In this document: one piece after another, positions 37,379-46,796 of the stretch
Position numbering within the stretch: the stretch's first letter is position 1
Layout: each line of letters starts with the position of its first letter
Assembly: GCA_965217615.1 (NCBI GenBank)
Contig: CBDCIT010000026.1
Coordinates: 1-64,000, forward strand
From: CAVOAK01 sp965217615
GTDB taxonomy: Bacteria > Pseudomonadota > Alphaproteobacteria > UBA8366 > CAVOAK01
Direction of reading: 5' to 3'
DNA length: 64,000 nucleotides
Translations under genes and position numbers: made by a program
Notes under the pieces: generated by a model
Databases searched by the model: none
Seen by the model: only the letters and a program-made list of their open reading frames with translations
Told to the model about the DNA's origin: nothing

Positions 37379-37830
37379 GCGCTGTAGAGGTAGCGGTAAT
37401 ACGGTTGGACAACGGCGCCGATCTGCCTCTCCCGGCTTACGCAACGGCGGACAGTGCCGGCATTGATTTAGTCGCGGCCGTCGCTAAAGATATCTCGATT
37501 GAACCCGGAGACCGCGCTTTGGTGCCAACCGGCCTTGCGATCGCGCTTCCGGTCGGCTACGAGGCCCAGATCAGACCGCGGTCCGGTTTAGCGCTCAATG
37601 ACGGGGTCACGGTTCTCAACAGTCCGGGGACGATCGATGCGGACTATCGTCAAGAGGTCGGTGTGATTCTCGTAAATTTCGGAGACCGGCCGTTCGTGGT
37701 GCGCCGAGGCGCGCGCGTTGCTCAACTTGTCATCGCGCCGGTCGCTCGATTGACATGGTCTGAAGTCGCCGAGCTGCCGGCAAGCGAACGGAGGGGCGGG
37801 TTCGGGTCGACCGGGCAAGACGCAGGGTGA
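37375..37830 (+). CDS. dut: Deoxyuridine 5'-triphosphate nucleotidohydrolase
   Basis: Trimeric dUTPase. All five motifs are visible: ADSAGIDLVA, RPRSGLALNDG, VLNSPGTIDADYRQEVGVIL, RGARVAQLVIAP and the C-terminal P-loop-like RRGGFGSTG. It is coupled to coaBC by a 4-base overlap, as in E. coli and many others. Confidence 0.96.
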   Translation: MSAVEVAVIRLDNGADLPLPAYATADSAGIDLVAAVAKDISIEPGDRALVPTGLAIALPVGYEAQIRPRSGLALNDGVTVLNSPGTIDADYRQEVGVILVNFGDRPFVVRRGARVAQLVIAPVARLTWSEVAELPASERRGGFGSTGQDAG

Positions 37831-37837
37831 GGCAACT

Positions 37838-38293
37838 GTGCTGCGCCTGACAAAACGGCTGATGTTGGCGATCGAAGCGGTGGTTGATATCGCCTACAAT
37901 GCATCCGATCTACCTGTGCAAAGCCGTGATATTGCGCAGCGTCAGGACATATCCAAGCGCTATCTCGAACCCGTTCTCCAGCAGCTCGTTCATGCAGACA
38001 TTTTGACCGGGATAAGAGGCCCTCACGGCGGCTACCGCTTGTCGCGGTCGCGTCGCCGCATCTCGCTCGGCGAAATCACCCGTGTGGTCGCAACGATGGA
38101 AGGCACGACCGACCCGCTTGATGAAGCCGCGCGCTCGGATCTTGGTCAGGCGGTACTCCGTCCCCTGTGGCAGGAACTCAACGATACCGCAATCCGGAGG
38201 CTTGAGAGTATCAGCATCGATGAGATTTGCCGCCGTGCGCGCTCTGCCAATGTTGAGCCGCCTGAGGCTCCACAGTTCGAATTCATGCGCTGA
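37838..38293 (+). CDS. Rrf2-family transcriptional regulator without cluster cysteines
   Basis: Winged-helix regulator of the Rrf2 family: LMLAIEAVVDIAYNASDLPVQSRDIAQRQDISKRYLEPVLQQLVHADILTGIRGPHGGYRLSR. The only Cys is in EICRRA near the C-terminus; the three-Cys cluster site of IscR/RirA/NsrR between the wing and the dimer helix is missing. It therefore probably does not bind an Fe-S cluster in the usual way. It lies 7 bases after dut and 60-70 before moeB; regulated genes are unknown. Confidence 0.85.
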   Translation: MLRLTKRLMLAIEAVVDIAYNASDLPVQSRDIAQRQDISKRYLEPVLQQLVHADILTGIRGPHGGYRLSRSRRRISLGEITRVVATMEGTTDPLDEAARSDLGQAVLRPLWQELNDTAIRRLESISIDEICRRARSANVEPPEAPQFEFMR

Positions 38294-38362
38294 GCTGGGC
38301 GGGACATGTGCCGTCGCGGCGCGCGGCTATCGACGGCGCCAAGTGTGGACTGAATGCGGAAC

Positions 38363-39160
38363 ATGGACATCACCGACGAACAACTCGCGCGTTATGCGCG
38401 TCACATCATTCTTGACGAGGTGGGCGAAGAGGGCCAGCTCCGGTTGCTGCAGTCGAAGGTTCTGGTCGTAGGCGCAGGCGGCCTGGGATCGCCCCTGCTT
38501 ATGTATCTAGCGGCCGCCGGCGTCGGCACGCTTGGGATTGTCGATCACGATGTCGTCGACATCACCAATCTGCAGCGCCAAGTTGTGCATAAGACAGACG
38601 ACGTTGGTCAATCCAAAGTCGCGAGTGCCGCCGACGCGGTGTTTGACATCAACCCGGAAGTCAACGTCATCACGCATCGCACGCGGCTTACCCCGGACAA
38701 TATTGCGGATATCGTTTGCGACTACGATCTTGTTGCCGATGGTAGCGACAACTTTCCGACCCGCTATTTGGTGAATGACGCCTGCTACTTTGCCGGTCGC
38801 CCGCTCGTATCTGCAGCGGTGCTGCGGTTCGAGGGCCAGGTGTCCACATTTTTTGCCTATAAGGGTGGGGCCAATCCCTGTTATCGCTGCTTGTTTCCCA
38901 TGCCGCCGCCGCCAGATTTGGTGCCACGCTGCGAGCAAGTCGGTATTCTTGGCTCGCTCGCGGGCGTGATGGGGTCAATTCAATCGACGGAGGCGCTCAA
39001 GCATTTGTTGGGGCTGGGGGACAGCCTGTCCGGCAAGCTTCTGATCTATGATGCGCTTAACACTACTTTCCGCAAAGTATCGGTAAAACCCGACGCAAAT
39101 TGCGCACTCTGCGGTGAGAAGCCGACGATAACTGCAGAGACGATGGCGCTGGCAGTTTGA
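38363..39160 (+). CDS. moeB: MoeB/ThiF-type adenylyltransferase
   Basis: E1-like enzyme that adenylates the C-terminus of a ubiquitin-fold sulfur carrier (MoaD or ThiS). The nucleotide motif is VLVVGAGGLGSPLLMYLAAAGVG, with DLVADGSDNFPTRYLVNDAC and the Cys in PRCEQVGILGSLAGVMG. Zinc cysteines are in CYRCLFP and CALCGEKP. The ATG at 38363 gives the usual MDITDEQLARYARHIIL. Which carrier it serves cannot be told; no moaD or thiS lies nearby. Confidence 0.88.
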   Translation: MDITDEQLARYARHIILDEVGEEGQLRLLQSKVLVVGAGGLGSPLLMYLAAAGVGTLGIVDHDVVDITNLQRQVVHKTDDVGQSKVASAADAVFDINPEVNVITHRTRLTPDNIADIVCDYDLVADGSDNFPTRYLVNDACYFAGRPLVSAAVLRFEGQVSTFFAYKGGANPCYRCLFPMPPPPDLVPRCEQVGILGSLAGVMGSIQSTEALKHLLGLGDSLSGKLLIYDALNTTFRKVSVKPDANCALCGEKPTITAETMALAV

Positions 39161-39225
39161 CCGAAGCATGGGTAGCCGACTAAGTATCATCTCCATCACA
39201 TGAGCCTACTGGCGATAATCCGTCC

Positions 39226-39732
39226 ATGATCACAAGGTCCCGTCCCATATCATTGATATTTGTACTGTTTGTTGCGGCGGTCCAGTTAGGACCGTTCGGC
39301 CGGACTTCCGCCGCGCAGGATGTGGGCGAGGTACCCCGCTATGTGTCGCTGCGAGCCGATGAGGTCAATGTGCGCACAGGACCCGGTGTCCGCTATCCGG
39401 TCAAATGGGTTTTCGTGCGCAAGTTCATGCCAGTCGAGGTGATCGCTGACTATGACACTTGGCGCAAAATCCGCGACTGGGAGGGTGCGGAAGGCTGGGT
39501 ACACCGCGCCATGCTTTCGGGAATACGGCACGTGATCACAGTTGGCGAGTTGAGCACACTGCGCCAAAGCCCGACCGCAGAGTCGCGTGCTGTCGTCAAA
39601 CTAGAAGATGGCGTCGTTGCCGAGATCAATGAGTGCAACACCGCCTGGTGCAGTTTGTCGGTCGGCGGATACGACGGCTGGTTGAAGCGAGAAACACTGT
39701 GGGGATTGAAGCGCGGTGAGATCGTTCGATAG
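39226..39732 (+). CDS. Exported SH3-domain protein
   Basis: 168 residues with an N-terminal signal peptide (ISLIFVLFVAAVQLGPFG ... SAAQD). Two bacterial SH3-like units follow: RADEVNVRTGPGVRYPVKWVFVRKFMPVEVIADYDTWRKIRDWEGAEGWVHRAML and a second ending SLSVGGYDGWLKRETLWGL. Proteins of this type (DUF1058/SH3-like) occur widely in alphaproteobacterial envelopes; the ligand is unknown, with peptidoglycan a reasonable guess. Confidence 0.85.
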   Translation: MITRSRPISLIFVLFVAAVQLGPFGRTSAAQDVGEVPRYVSLRADEVNVRTGPGVRYPVKWVFVRKFMPVEVIADYDTWRKIRDWEGAEGWVHRAMLSGIRHVITVGELSTLRQSPTAESRAVVKLEDGVVAEINECNTAWCSLSVGGYDGWLKRETLWGLKRGEIVR

Positions 39733-40149
39733 AGGTGAGAAGTAGCCGTAAACTCGACTCAATCGAACGGCATAACCCGCTGAATTACAACTGTTTCTCC
39801 AGACATATGTTGACGTGATCTGAGAATTTTTGGCGTCCATCCCAGCCTCGATCGTAATACCTGCCGGTAACACTCTCTTATCGCTTTCACATCTGATTTT
39901 TCCACAGGGCCGCTTCCAACGAGCATGAATATCAGTGCAGCCGATAAGATCTGCCTATATGTCCAGGACTAAGTAAAATCCGCCGCAAGCGCATTACGCA
40001 TTCATCCGGGCGTGATGGCCATTTGCGTGTGGATTGGTTGACCGAACTCCTCGACGACGGCATCCCAGGGCAGGCAAATCCCGGCGATCTGCCGACCAGC
40101 GTAACCACAAATTATAGTGAGTTAGAAACGGATACCGCTATATTTAGGT
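39733..40149. other. Intergenic region before the penicillin-binding protein
   Basis: 417 bases with no supported gene, RNA or strong hairpin. The base composition is more AT-rich than neighbours around 39780-40000. A single DnaA-box-like sequence TTTTCCACA occurs at 39898-39906 (one mismatch to TTATCCACA), but it stands alone. Confidence 0.45.
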
Positions 40150-42060
40150 ATGGTGCGTCGCGCGTTACTAAAACGCAGGAGTTCACCGCGCCGCCGCCGA
40201 CGGGCCCAATCTCCGCGCCGGCAGCCGGTGATCACAAGGATAATATACCGCACACTTGTCGCTGCCGTGTGGGCCGGCGTTGCAATGCTACTTGCTGTTG
40301 GATGGTTCGCCTACGACCTGCCCGACCTCGAGCGCCTACATGCGGCCGCCATGCGCAGGCCGACAATCACGGTTCTTGCCGCCGATGGCAGCGAAATTGG
40401 GCGCCGTGGCGACTTCTATGGCGCTGTCCTCGGCCTGGACGAGGTACCGCCGACGTTGCTCTGGGCCGTATTGGCGACCGAGGACAGGCGGTTTTACGAC
40501 CATCGCGGGATTGACCCCAGAGGGCTCGCGCGTGCCGCCTTCGTCAACCTGCGTGCCGGAGCAATCCGCCAGGGCGGAAGTACTATTACGCAGCAACTGG
40601 CCAAAAACCTCTTTCTCACGCACGACCGCACGGTTCGGCGCAAAGTTCAAGAAGTGCTCCTCGCCCTATGGCTCGAACGGCGTTTCTCCAAGGATCAGAT
40701 CCTGGCGATCTATCTCAATCGAGTTTATCTCGGTGCCGGCAGCTATGGCGTGGACGCGGCGGCGGTTCGCTATTTTGGCAAGTCTGCTCGCGACCTTTCG
40801 CTTTATGAGTCAGCGCTCATCGCCGGATTGCTGAAGGCGCCATCGCGCGACAACCCGTTGGCGAATCCAATGCGCGCGAATCGCCAAGCGCGCCGGGTCT
40901 TGACGGCGATGGTTGGTGCAGGATGGTTGGCAAAGGACGAAGCGTCCGAGGCATCGCAGGTGGGCAAGGCGAAGCTGGTGGGGACGACGCGAGCCGCCGG
41001 TCATGTCGCCCGGCATTCGGCCAAACTAGGCTCTGGTTATTTCACGGATTGGGTGATCGAGCAGGTGCAGAGTTTCGTTGGTGCGCCCGATCGTGATCTC
41101 GTGGTGCTGACGACGCTTCATCCTCGCCTGCAAGTGATCGCCAGGGATGCCATCGGTCAGGCACTGCGAGATGCCAGCGCCAAGCATGTCGAGCAAGGGG
41201 CACTTGTCGCGCTTGCCCCAAACGGCGCGGTCGCCGCCATGGTTGGGGGGAGTGACTACCGTATCAGTCAGTTTAATCGAGCTGGCCAGGCCGAACGGCA
41301 ACCCGGCTCTGCGTTCAAGTTGTTCGTGTATCTGGCTGCACTCGAGGCTGGATTTCAGCCGGATTCGAAGATTTCAGACGAGCCGGTCACCGTTGAAGGT
41401 TGGACGCCGCGCAATGCCGGAAACGAATTTCGGGGCGCAGTATCGCTACGTGAAGGGGTGGCAAGGTCAATCAATGCGGTGGCCGTCGCGCTGAGCGAAC
41501 GCGTCGGCCGCAATAATGTCGTGGGTGCGGCGAGACGTCTTGGCATCACATCCGAACTTACGCCCGAACCATCGCTTGCACTAGGCGTGCATGAGGTGAG
41601 TCTGCTCGAGCTCACCGGCGCATATGCGATCGTCGCTAACGGCGGCTACCGGGTCTGGCCTCACGGCATCAACGAAATACGCGATCGTGATGGAGCGCTG
41701 CTCTACAAACGTCGCAGTGATGGTGCCGGCCGTGTCATTGCCGCCGGACATGTCGAGGCCCTGAACGATATGCTTGCGGCGGTGGTGTCTTGGGGGACCG
41801 GTAGAGCAGCCCGGTTAGACAGGATCGCAGCGGGAAAGACCGGCACGAGCCAGGGGTACCGAGATGCATGGTTCGTTGGTTACACTCCCGACCTGATAGC
41901 GGGCGTGTGGTTTGGCAACGATGATGCCCGGTCCATGGACGGTATGACTGGGGGCTCACTGGCCGCACCCGCCTGGCGCCGCTTTATGCGGGACGCACTT
42001 ACAAATGTACCGCCTTCCGGTTTGCCTGGCGTTCGCTCGTTCACCAAGGCGGCCCGTTAA
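40150..42060 (+). CDS. Class A penicillin-binding protein (PBP1A type)
   Basis: Bifunctional peptidoglycan glycosyltransferase/transpeptidase. A very basic N-terminus precedes one membrane segment (about residues 34-56). The GT51 domain has ATEDRRFYDHRGID with Glu111 and QGGSTITQQLAKNLFL. The transpeptidase domain has S387-x-x-K (QPGSAFKLF), S440-I-N and K563-T-G (AGKTGTSQGYRDAWFVGYTP). At 636 residues it is shorter than E. coli PBP1a and lacks its inserted domain, so it resembles the compact PbpA/PbpC-like class A proteins of alphaproteobacteria. Confidence 0.92.
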   Translation: MVRRALLKRRSSPRRRRRAQSPRRQPVITRIIYRTLVAAVWAGVAMLLAVGWFAYDLPDLERLHAAAMRRPTITVLAADGSEIGRRGDFYGAVLGLDEVPPTLLWAVLATEDRRFYDHRGIDPRGLARAAFVNLRAGAIRQGGSTITQQLAKNLFLTHDRTVRRKVQEVLLALWLERRFSKDQILAIYLNRVYLGAGSYGVDAAAVRYFGKSARDLSLYESALIAGLLKAPSRDNPLANPMRANRQARRVLTAMVGAGWLAKDEASEASQVGKAKLVGTTRAAGHVARHSAKLGSGYFTDWVIEQVQSFVGAPDRDLVVLTTLHPRLQVIARDAIGQALRDASAKHVEQGALVALAPNGAVAAMVGGSDYRISQFNRAGQAERQPGSAFKLFVYLAALEAGFQPDSKISDEPVTVEGWTPRNAGNEFRGAVSLREGVARSINAVAVALSERVGRNNVVGAARRLGITSELTPEPSLALGVHEVSLLELTGAYAIVANGGYRVWPHGINEIRDRDGALLYKRRSDGAGRVIAAGHVEALNDMLAAVVSWGTGRAARLDRIAAGKTGTSQGYRDAWFVGYTPDLIAGVWFGNDDARSMDGMTGGSLAAPAWRRFMRDALTNVPPSGLPGVRSFTKAAR

Positions 42061-42404
42061 TGCCCGTCTTGTATCTCGGATGTCGCCGTTCCTTCGACCG
42101 TCAGGCGCTGCATTGCTGGCCGAACGAGCAACGAATAGGCGGTGAAAGCGGCGACGCCGGACAGGAAGATTGCGAGGATCATCGGCGTCGCCTTATCGCC
42201 CAGGGTATGTCCGACGGCGACCCCAACGAACGCGGCCAACCCTAGCTGGACAAACCCCAGCAGCGCCGATGCTGCACCGGCCCGCGAGGCATGTGGGCCG
42301 ATGGCGCCAGCCATGGCATTGGTGGATGCAACAGGCCGAACCCGAACATATAGATGATCATGGGAACGAGAATGCTTGGAACGGAGAAATATCCGGCAAA
42401 CGAC

Positions 42405-43351
42405 GGCCCTGCATTTCAGCCGCCACTTGCGGACAAACGTCTTGCGGCGGGTTTCCACCTCGGAGGCAGTGTCGGCATAGATCATATCGCGGTAATCTTC
42501 GCTCAGCTCGTCATGCATGTGTTTGGGAGCATGACCCAGAAGGTTGCGGTGCTTGTGCACGGTGCAGCGTTGAACGGGAAGGTCATCGCCCCAAAGCGCC
42601 GACAGAGCCGCCTCCAGTCCCGGCGCGCCATCGACGATGACAAACCCGGGCCGTTTCAGTCCACGCGCATCAAGGTCGTCGAGGAACTGGCGCCACGCCG
42701 CCTGGCTTTCTCCGCCCATATTCCCGATCGAAAGCAAGACCTTCTGGCCATCCCGGCCACCCCTATAGCCGCGAGAACCGAGATGTTGGTGGCCTTGCGA
42801 TCCAGTCGGGTCTTGATCACAGTGCCGTCAAGGATCAGCCGAACGATATCCTCATCCGCGAGGCCACGGCTGCACCAGGCGTCCCAATCGACCTTCACCT
42901 TGCGCCACGCCCGGCTCACAACGTCCTTGCTCACAGCACCCCGGAAGAGCCCGAACAGCGCGCGTTTCACCCGCCACGTGTTGGTTCCGGACAGATACAC
43001 CGAAGCGATCAGCGCCTCGGCCTTTCTGGTCAGCCGCTGGTAGCGCGGCAGCGCCCGCGAACGCCATTCCGACGCCCGACCGTCTTCCTCAACGATCCGT
43101 GCACGCGGCACGCTCACCCTCTCGGTCCCGAATGTCCCCGTCAGTTGCCGCTCCCGGTGCCCGTTCCGATACCCTTGCCGAAGCGCGTCCTCTCGACCGT
43201 ATCGGCAGCGCCCGAGAAACTGCGCAAGTTCCTCCTCAAAAACGGCCTCGATCGTGGATCTGATGTTCTCCCGCAGCCGGTCCTCGAGCGGATCATAGCC
43301 GGCGTCATTGGCCAGTAGCGAAAGCGCGGAAGTCTCGGTAGTGTTCTTCAT
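42405..43351 (-). pseudogene. IS256-family (mutator) transposase, frameshifted and truncated
   Basis: From ATG 43351 the protein reads YDPLEDRLRENIRSTIEAVFEEELAQFLGR ... VKVDWDAWCSRGLADEDIVRLILDGTVIKTRLDRKATNISVLAAIGV, with the first catalytic Asp in LDGT. A frame change follows near 42754-42764. The other frame continues KVLLSIGNMGGESQAAWRQFLDDLDARGL and FVIVDGAPGLEAAL, with the second Asp. The third catalytic residue (Glu in the usual TTNAIER region) is lost with the truncation. It cannot be active. Confidence 0.88.
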
Positions 43352-43440
43352 GGCGTGATCTCCTTGGCGGTGCTAGCCGCCGGTTGGGTGGTTGTCTTGT
43401 CACCCGGAGATTACGCCATCCTCAAATTTCCACCACTTTC
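42405..43440 (-). mobile_element. Truncated IS256-family insertion sequence
   Basis: The fragment holds the transposase start and one end of the element. The outer end appears to be at about 43440, where exporter sequence gives way to ACTTTCCACC-like terminal sequence read on the minus strand. The other end is missing: transposase sequence stops after KWRLKCRAV and exporter sequence resumes at about 42404. Both flanks match one exporter gene, so this was an insertion followed by an internal deletion that took the 3' half of the IS. Confidence 0.8.
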
Positions 43441-44547
43441 GAGACAGAGCCAACACGAGCGCGATCATCAATGTGCCGGCCGCTATGATGACTGCCGTTC
43501 CAATACGCACGAGCGGATCGATTCCCAGGCGTGTGGTCAGGCGGCCCGCGAGAAACGTGCCTGCCATGTAGCCACAGGCAACCGCGGCAAAACAAAGACC
43601 ATAAATATTCGGGGCCAACCCGATCAGCCCAATGAACACGAATGACGAGGCGGATATGAAGGAAAAGAGCCCGCAGAACGCGAATGCAGAGCATAGGACG
43701 TAGCCGAGATAGCTGCGATCACGTGCGAGTCCACCGTAGTTTCGCAGAACACGCGATGGTTTGGCCGCACCGTCGACCCTATTGACGTTGGTCTCGCGAA
43801 GGAGGAACAGGACGCCCGCCACCGAGAGTCCGCCAAGCGCCGCCATGACCACGAAACTTGCCTGCCAGCCGAACCATACTTGCAGAAATCCACCGGCAAT
43901 CGGTCCCAACACGGGCGCCAACGCCATTGCTGTTCCCACGTAGGCCAGGACCTTGGCGGACCGGTCGCGCCCGAAGACGTCACGCACGATTGCACGGGCG
44001 ACGACCGGACCGGAACAGGCGCCCAAAGCCTGCAGGAAGCGCGCGACAATCAGCGTTTCGATCGAAGTGGCCAACACGCAGCCAATACACGCGAAGAAAT
44101 ACAACGTCATTCCGCCAAGCAATGCCGGCCGCCGGCCGAACTGGTCGGAGATCGGCCCATAAACGAGCTGGCTCACCGCGAATGCGATCAGGAAGATACT
44201 GAGCGTCAACTGCACTGACGCCGTATCGGTTGAAAACTCGGCTGCGATCGAGGGCAGCGAGGGCAGGTAAATATCGGTAGAAATTGCGCCCATGCCCACG
44301 AGAATTGTGAGCAAAATAATGACGATCAACGCGGTCGGTTGCGGCAAGGGACCGTTCAGTTGATCAAAGGCGACGGCTGGCGCCGTTGGAGGGAAACAAT
44401 GAGCCTTCGTACGATCCAGGGGTCGAGCCGTGTCATGGTTGGGCCTTTGGTTTTCAGGAAGGCGTACGCTGGGTCTGCAGCGTCGCCACGTGTATCTCAT
44501 GCGAGGTGCGGGCGGTAAAGCGTACTGGCAAGTTGTTCATTGGGCGC

Positions 44548-45243
44548 CTATCCATACCGGTGAAGGCTCGCGCCATGGCATTTCAGCCAATCCCGCGCTT
44601 GCCCTGCGTCATCCGTTAGTCGGGCGACGATTGCCCAGAAACTGGACGAGTGATTCATCTGGGCCAGGTGCGCCGCTTCGTGAGCCACGACATAGTCAAG
44701 GATGTGGTGCGGCGCCATGATCAGCCGCCAGCTAAACGAAAGCCGCCCGGAAGACGAACAGCTTCCCCAGCGGCTTTTCTGGTCTCGAATGCTGACTGCG
44801 TTGGGTATGCGGTCGATGGCAGTGGCTTTTTCCGTTGCCAGCGGCAAGATCGTCGTCCGGGCCTCGGCGCGGAACCATGCGCCGAGGCGCTTTGCCAGGG
44901 TATCTGGACGACCGCCAGCTTCGATGCTGCCGTCTGCAAGCTGCACGCGCTGCGGACCGGCCGGCAGGTGGCAGATCCTGTGAGGCTGGCCGCGAAACGG
45001 GATAGTCGCGTGGTCGGCAAACGGAATGCGCGGCGGCAGTTCCGACAGGCGTCGCCGCAGCCATTCCGCATGCTTGTGAAGAAACTCATGCCCCTGAGCC
45101 TCGGATGCGCCGGGTGGCAGGACGAGGACAACGCTCCCGGACCTCGTATCGATGCGTGTGAGAATGCGACGCGCTTGGCGGTTGCGCCGTACGATAAGCG
45201 GTACCGACATGCCGTCGAGCTGCACCTTGCGGGGGCTCGTCAT
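44548..45243 (-). CDS. YgjP-like (DUF45/WLM-type) metallopeptidase
   Basis: Predicted zinc metallopeptidase of the YgjP/SprT-like group. The metal motif is DYVVAHEAAHLAQMNHSSSFW (HExxH), preceded by the family signature RDQKSRWGSCSSSGRLSFSWRLIMAPHHI. The ATG at 45243 (MTSPRKVQLDGMSVPLIVRRNRQARR) is preferred to a 73-residue upstream extension with no family character. Its substrate is unknown. The exporter pseudogene follows 47 bases downstream; it is divergent from the EamA transporter. Confidence 0.88.
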   Translation of the reverse strand: MTSPRKVQLDGMSVPLIVRRNRQARRILTRIDTRSGSVVLVLPPGASEAQGHEFLHKHAEWLRRRLSELPPRIPFADHATIPFRGQPHRICHLPAGPQRVQLADGSIEAGGRPDTLAKRLGAWFRAEARTTILPLATEKATAIDRIPNAVSIRDQKSRWGSCSSSGRLSFSWRLIMAPHHILDYVVAHEAAHLAQMNHSSSFWAIVARLTDDAGQARDWLKCHGASLHRYG

Positions 45244-45350
45244 AAAGCGGTGATAACTGTTGCTCTGTGCGAGCGCAAGCGAACGTAAAGGCTGCTTGGC
45301 GTTGACCAAAGCACGTTTCCCATATGCGCTGTGTAGGCTATCAATGGCCG

Positions 45351-46298
45351 ATGACTGAGAAACGCACGCCGCTACATGTGCAAGCCGCCGATCGGCGTGT
45401 GTCGATGTTGTTACCGCTCTCGCTGATTTGTGTGTTGGGAACACTTTGGGGCGCGTCCGCATCGCTCGCCAAACTCGCGGTACTCGACGGTATTCAGCCG
45501 CTCGGATTCACACTTTGGAACTCACTGGGAGCCGGTGCAATCATGCTGGCGATCTGCGCCTGGCGTGGAATACTGCCGCGGCTAAGCGTTGAACATGTTC
45601 GCTATTATACGATCTGCGGCGTGCTAGGCGTCGCCCTCCCCAACCTCAATATCGTCGTCGTTGTCGGCCACATTCCTGCTGGCGTCGTGGCTGTGGCGCT
45701 TTCGACGACGCCAATCATGACATACGCCATCGCATTGCTTTGGCGGCTCGAACGGTTCGATCGGATTCGTGCCTTGGGCCTCTTCTTGGCACTGGTCGGA
45801 ACTTTGTTCATCGTGCTGCCGCAAGCCAGTCTGCCCAAGCCCGGTGCGGCCCCATGGTTCGCCATGGCACTACTGACGCCGGCGCTCTATGCAGTTACCA
45901 ACGTTCTAGCCGATCGGATGCGGCCGGCCGGCAGCTCCTCGATTATGCTAGCGGCGGGAATGCTCGTTGTTAGCACGGCCGCGTTGGCGCCGTTTGCCTT
46001 TGCGTTCGACCAAATGCATCCCTTGGGTCTGCCGTTCACGGCAGGCGACTATGCGATTTTGGCGCAGATCGGCGCGTCGGTCCTCGCGTATATTTTGTTC
46101 TTCGAGATCCTGCGGATGGTCGGCGCGGTCCAGTTTTCGATCACGTCCTACGTCATTGCGCTAACCGGCATCGGATGGGGCATAATGTTCTTCGCCGAAG
46201 CGCACAGCTTCTGGATCTGGGCGTCGGTCGCATTCATTTTTGCCGGGCTGGCGCTCGTCACGCTGAAGCAGGGAGCGGTAACCGTCCGGCAAGCGTAG
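45351..46298 (+). CDS. EamA-family (DMT) transporter
   Basis: About 315 residues with ten predicted membrane segments in two EamA repeats. The first begins LLPLSLICVLGTLWGASASLAKLAV and the second PWFAMALLTPALYAVTNVLADRM. Such proteins export or import small metabolites; the substrate is not predictable. Starts at ATG 45324 or GTG 45399 are also open. Confidence 0.85.
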   Translation: MTEKRTPLHVQAADRRVSMLLPLSLICVLGTLWGASASLAKLAVLDGIQPLGFTLWNSLGAGAIMLAICAWRGILPRLSVEHVRYYTICGVLGVALPNLNIVVVVGHIPAGVVAVALSTTPIMTYAIALLWRLERFDRIRALGLFLALVGTLFIVLPQASLPKPGAAPWFAMALLTPALYAVTNVLADRMRPAGSSSIMLAAGMLVVSTAALAPFAFAFDQMHPLGLPFTAGDYAILAQIGASVLAYILFFEILRMVGAVQFSITSYVIALTGIGWGIMFFAEAHSFWIWASVAFIFAGLALVTLKQGAVTVRQA

Positions 46299-46316
46299 AA
46301 GTCCGTGACGCAGCGG

Positions 46317-46796
46317 CTAGCTCTCGTCCCAAGATGCATGGCGGACGCTGCCGCGTATTTCATTGAGTCGCTCGATCGTCCGTCGCTCAATATCCGTCAC
46401 GTCATTTTCCGATACCGCCGAACCGCGTACCGAGATTCCCGCTCTGTGCACGCTTTCAGCGTCGTTCGATATCAGCGGATGCCACCAGAATAGATCGCGC
46501 CCCTCTGCGACGAGACGGTAACCACAAGTCGCTGGAAGCCACCTCAGTTGCGGCACCAGTTCGGGTGTTAGTCGCACACAGTCTGGGACGTTGGACTGGC
46601 GGTTTTCATAGTCGGTGCAGCGGCAGGATCCAAGATCGAGATATCGGCATGCGACATCGGTGGGTGTAATTTCGCCGCTGCCTTCGTCTTCCAGTTTGTG
46701 CAGACAACATTGGCCGCAACCGTCGCACAGCGAGTCCCATTCCGCGTCCGTCATCTGCGCTAAGGTCTTGCGCCGCCAAAACGGTCGATCAGTCAT
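46317..46796 (-). CDS. ycgN: YcgN-family cysteine-cluster protein (UPF0260)
   Basis: Small protein of the UPF0260/YcgN family with a putative metal cluster: LCDGCGQCCLHKLED, then CRYLDLGSCRCTDYENR and VPDCVRL. Function is unknown; the CxxCxxCC pattern resembles metal or Fe-S binding. The ATG start overlaps the cobB stop by 4 bases (ATGA), so it is probably translated from the cobB message. Confidence 0.88.
   Translation of the reverse strand: MTDRPFWRRKTLAQMTDAEWDSLCDGCGQCCLHKLEDEGSGEITPTDVACRYLDLGSCRCTDYENRQSNVPDCVRLTPELVPQLRWLPATCGYRLVAEGRDLFWWHPLISNDAESVHRAGISVRGSAVSENDVTDIERRTIERLNEIRGSVRHASWDES

Larger units (their letters stand above)
42057..44500 (-). pseudogene. Bcr/CflA-type MFS drug exporter split by an IS256-family fragment
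   Basis: The N-terminal nine or so membrane segments lie at 43441-44500 (LTILVGMGAISTDIYLPSLPSIAAEF, VYGPISDQFGRRPALLGG, ARAIVRDVFGRDRSAK). The reading stops at ALVLALS and runs into IS sequence. The C-terminal part resumes about 42404 (FAGYFSVPSILVPMIIYMFGFGLLHP) and ends at 42057, overlapping the pbp stop. A missing base near 42321-42326 shifts the frame within that part. The gene is therefore inactive twice over. Original function was probably proton-driven drug export of the Bcr/CflA group. Confidence 0.85.

Noticed and set aside
39898..39906. Single DnaA-box-like TTTTCCACA
   Set aside because: One isolated site with a mismatch is expected by chance and no cluster is present.
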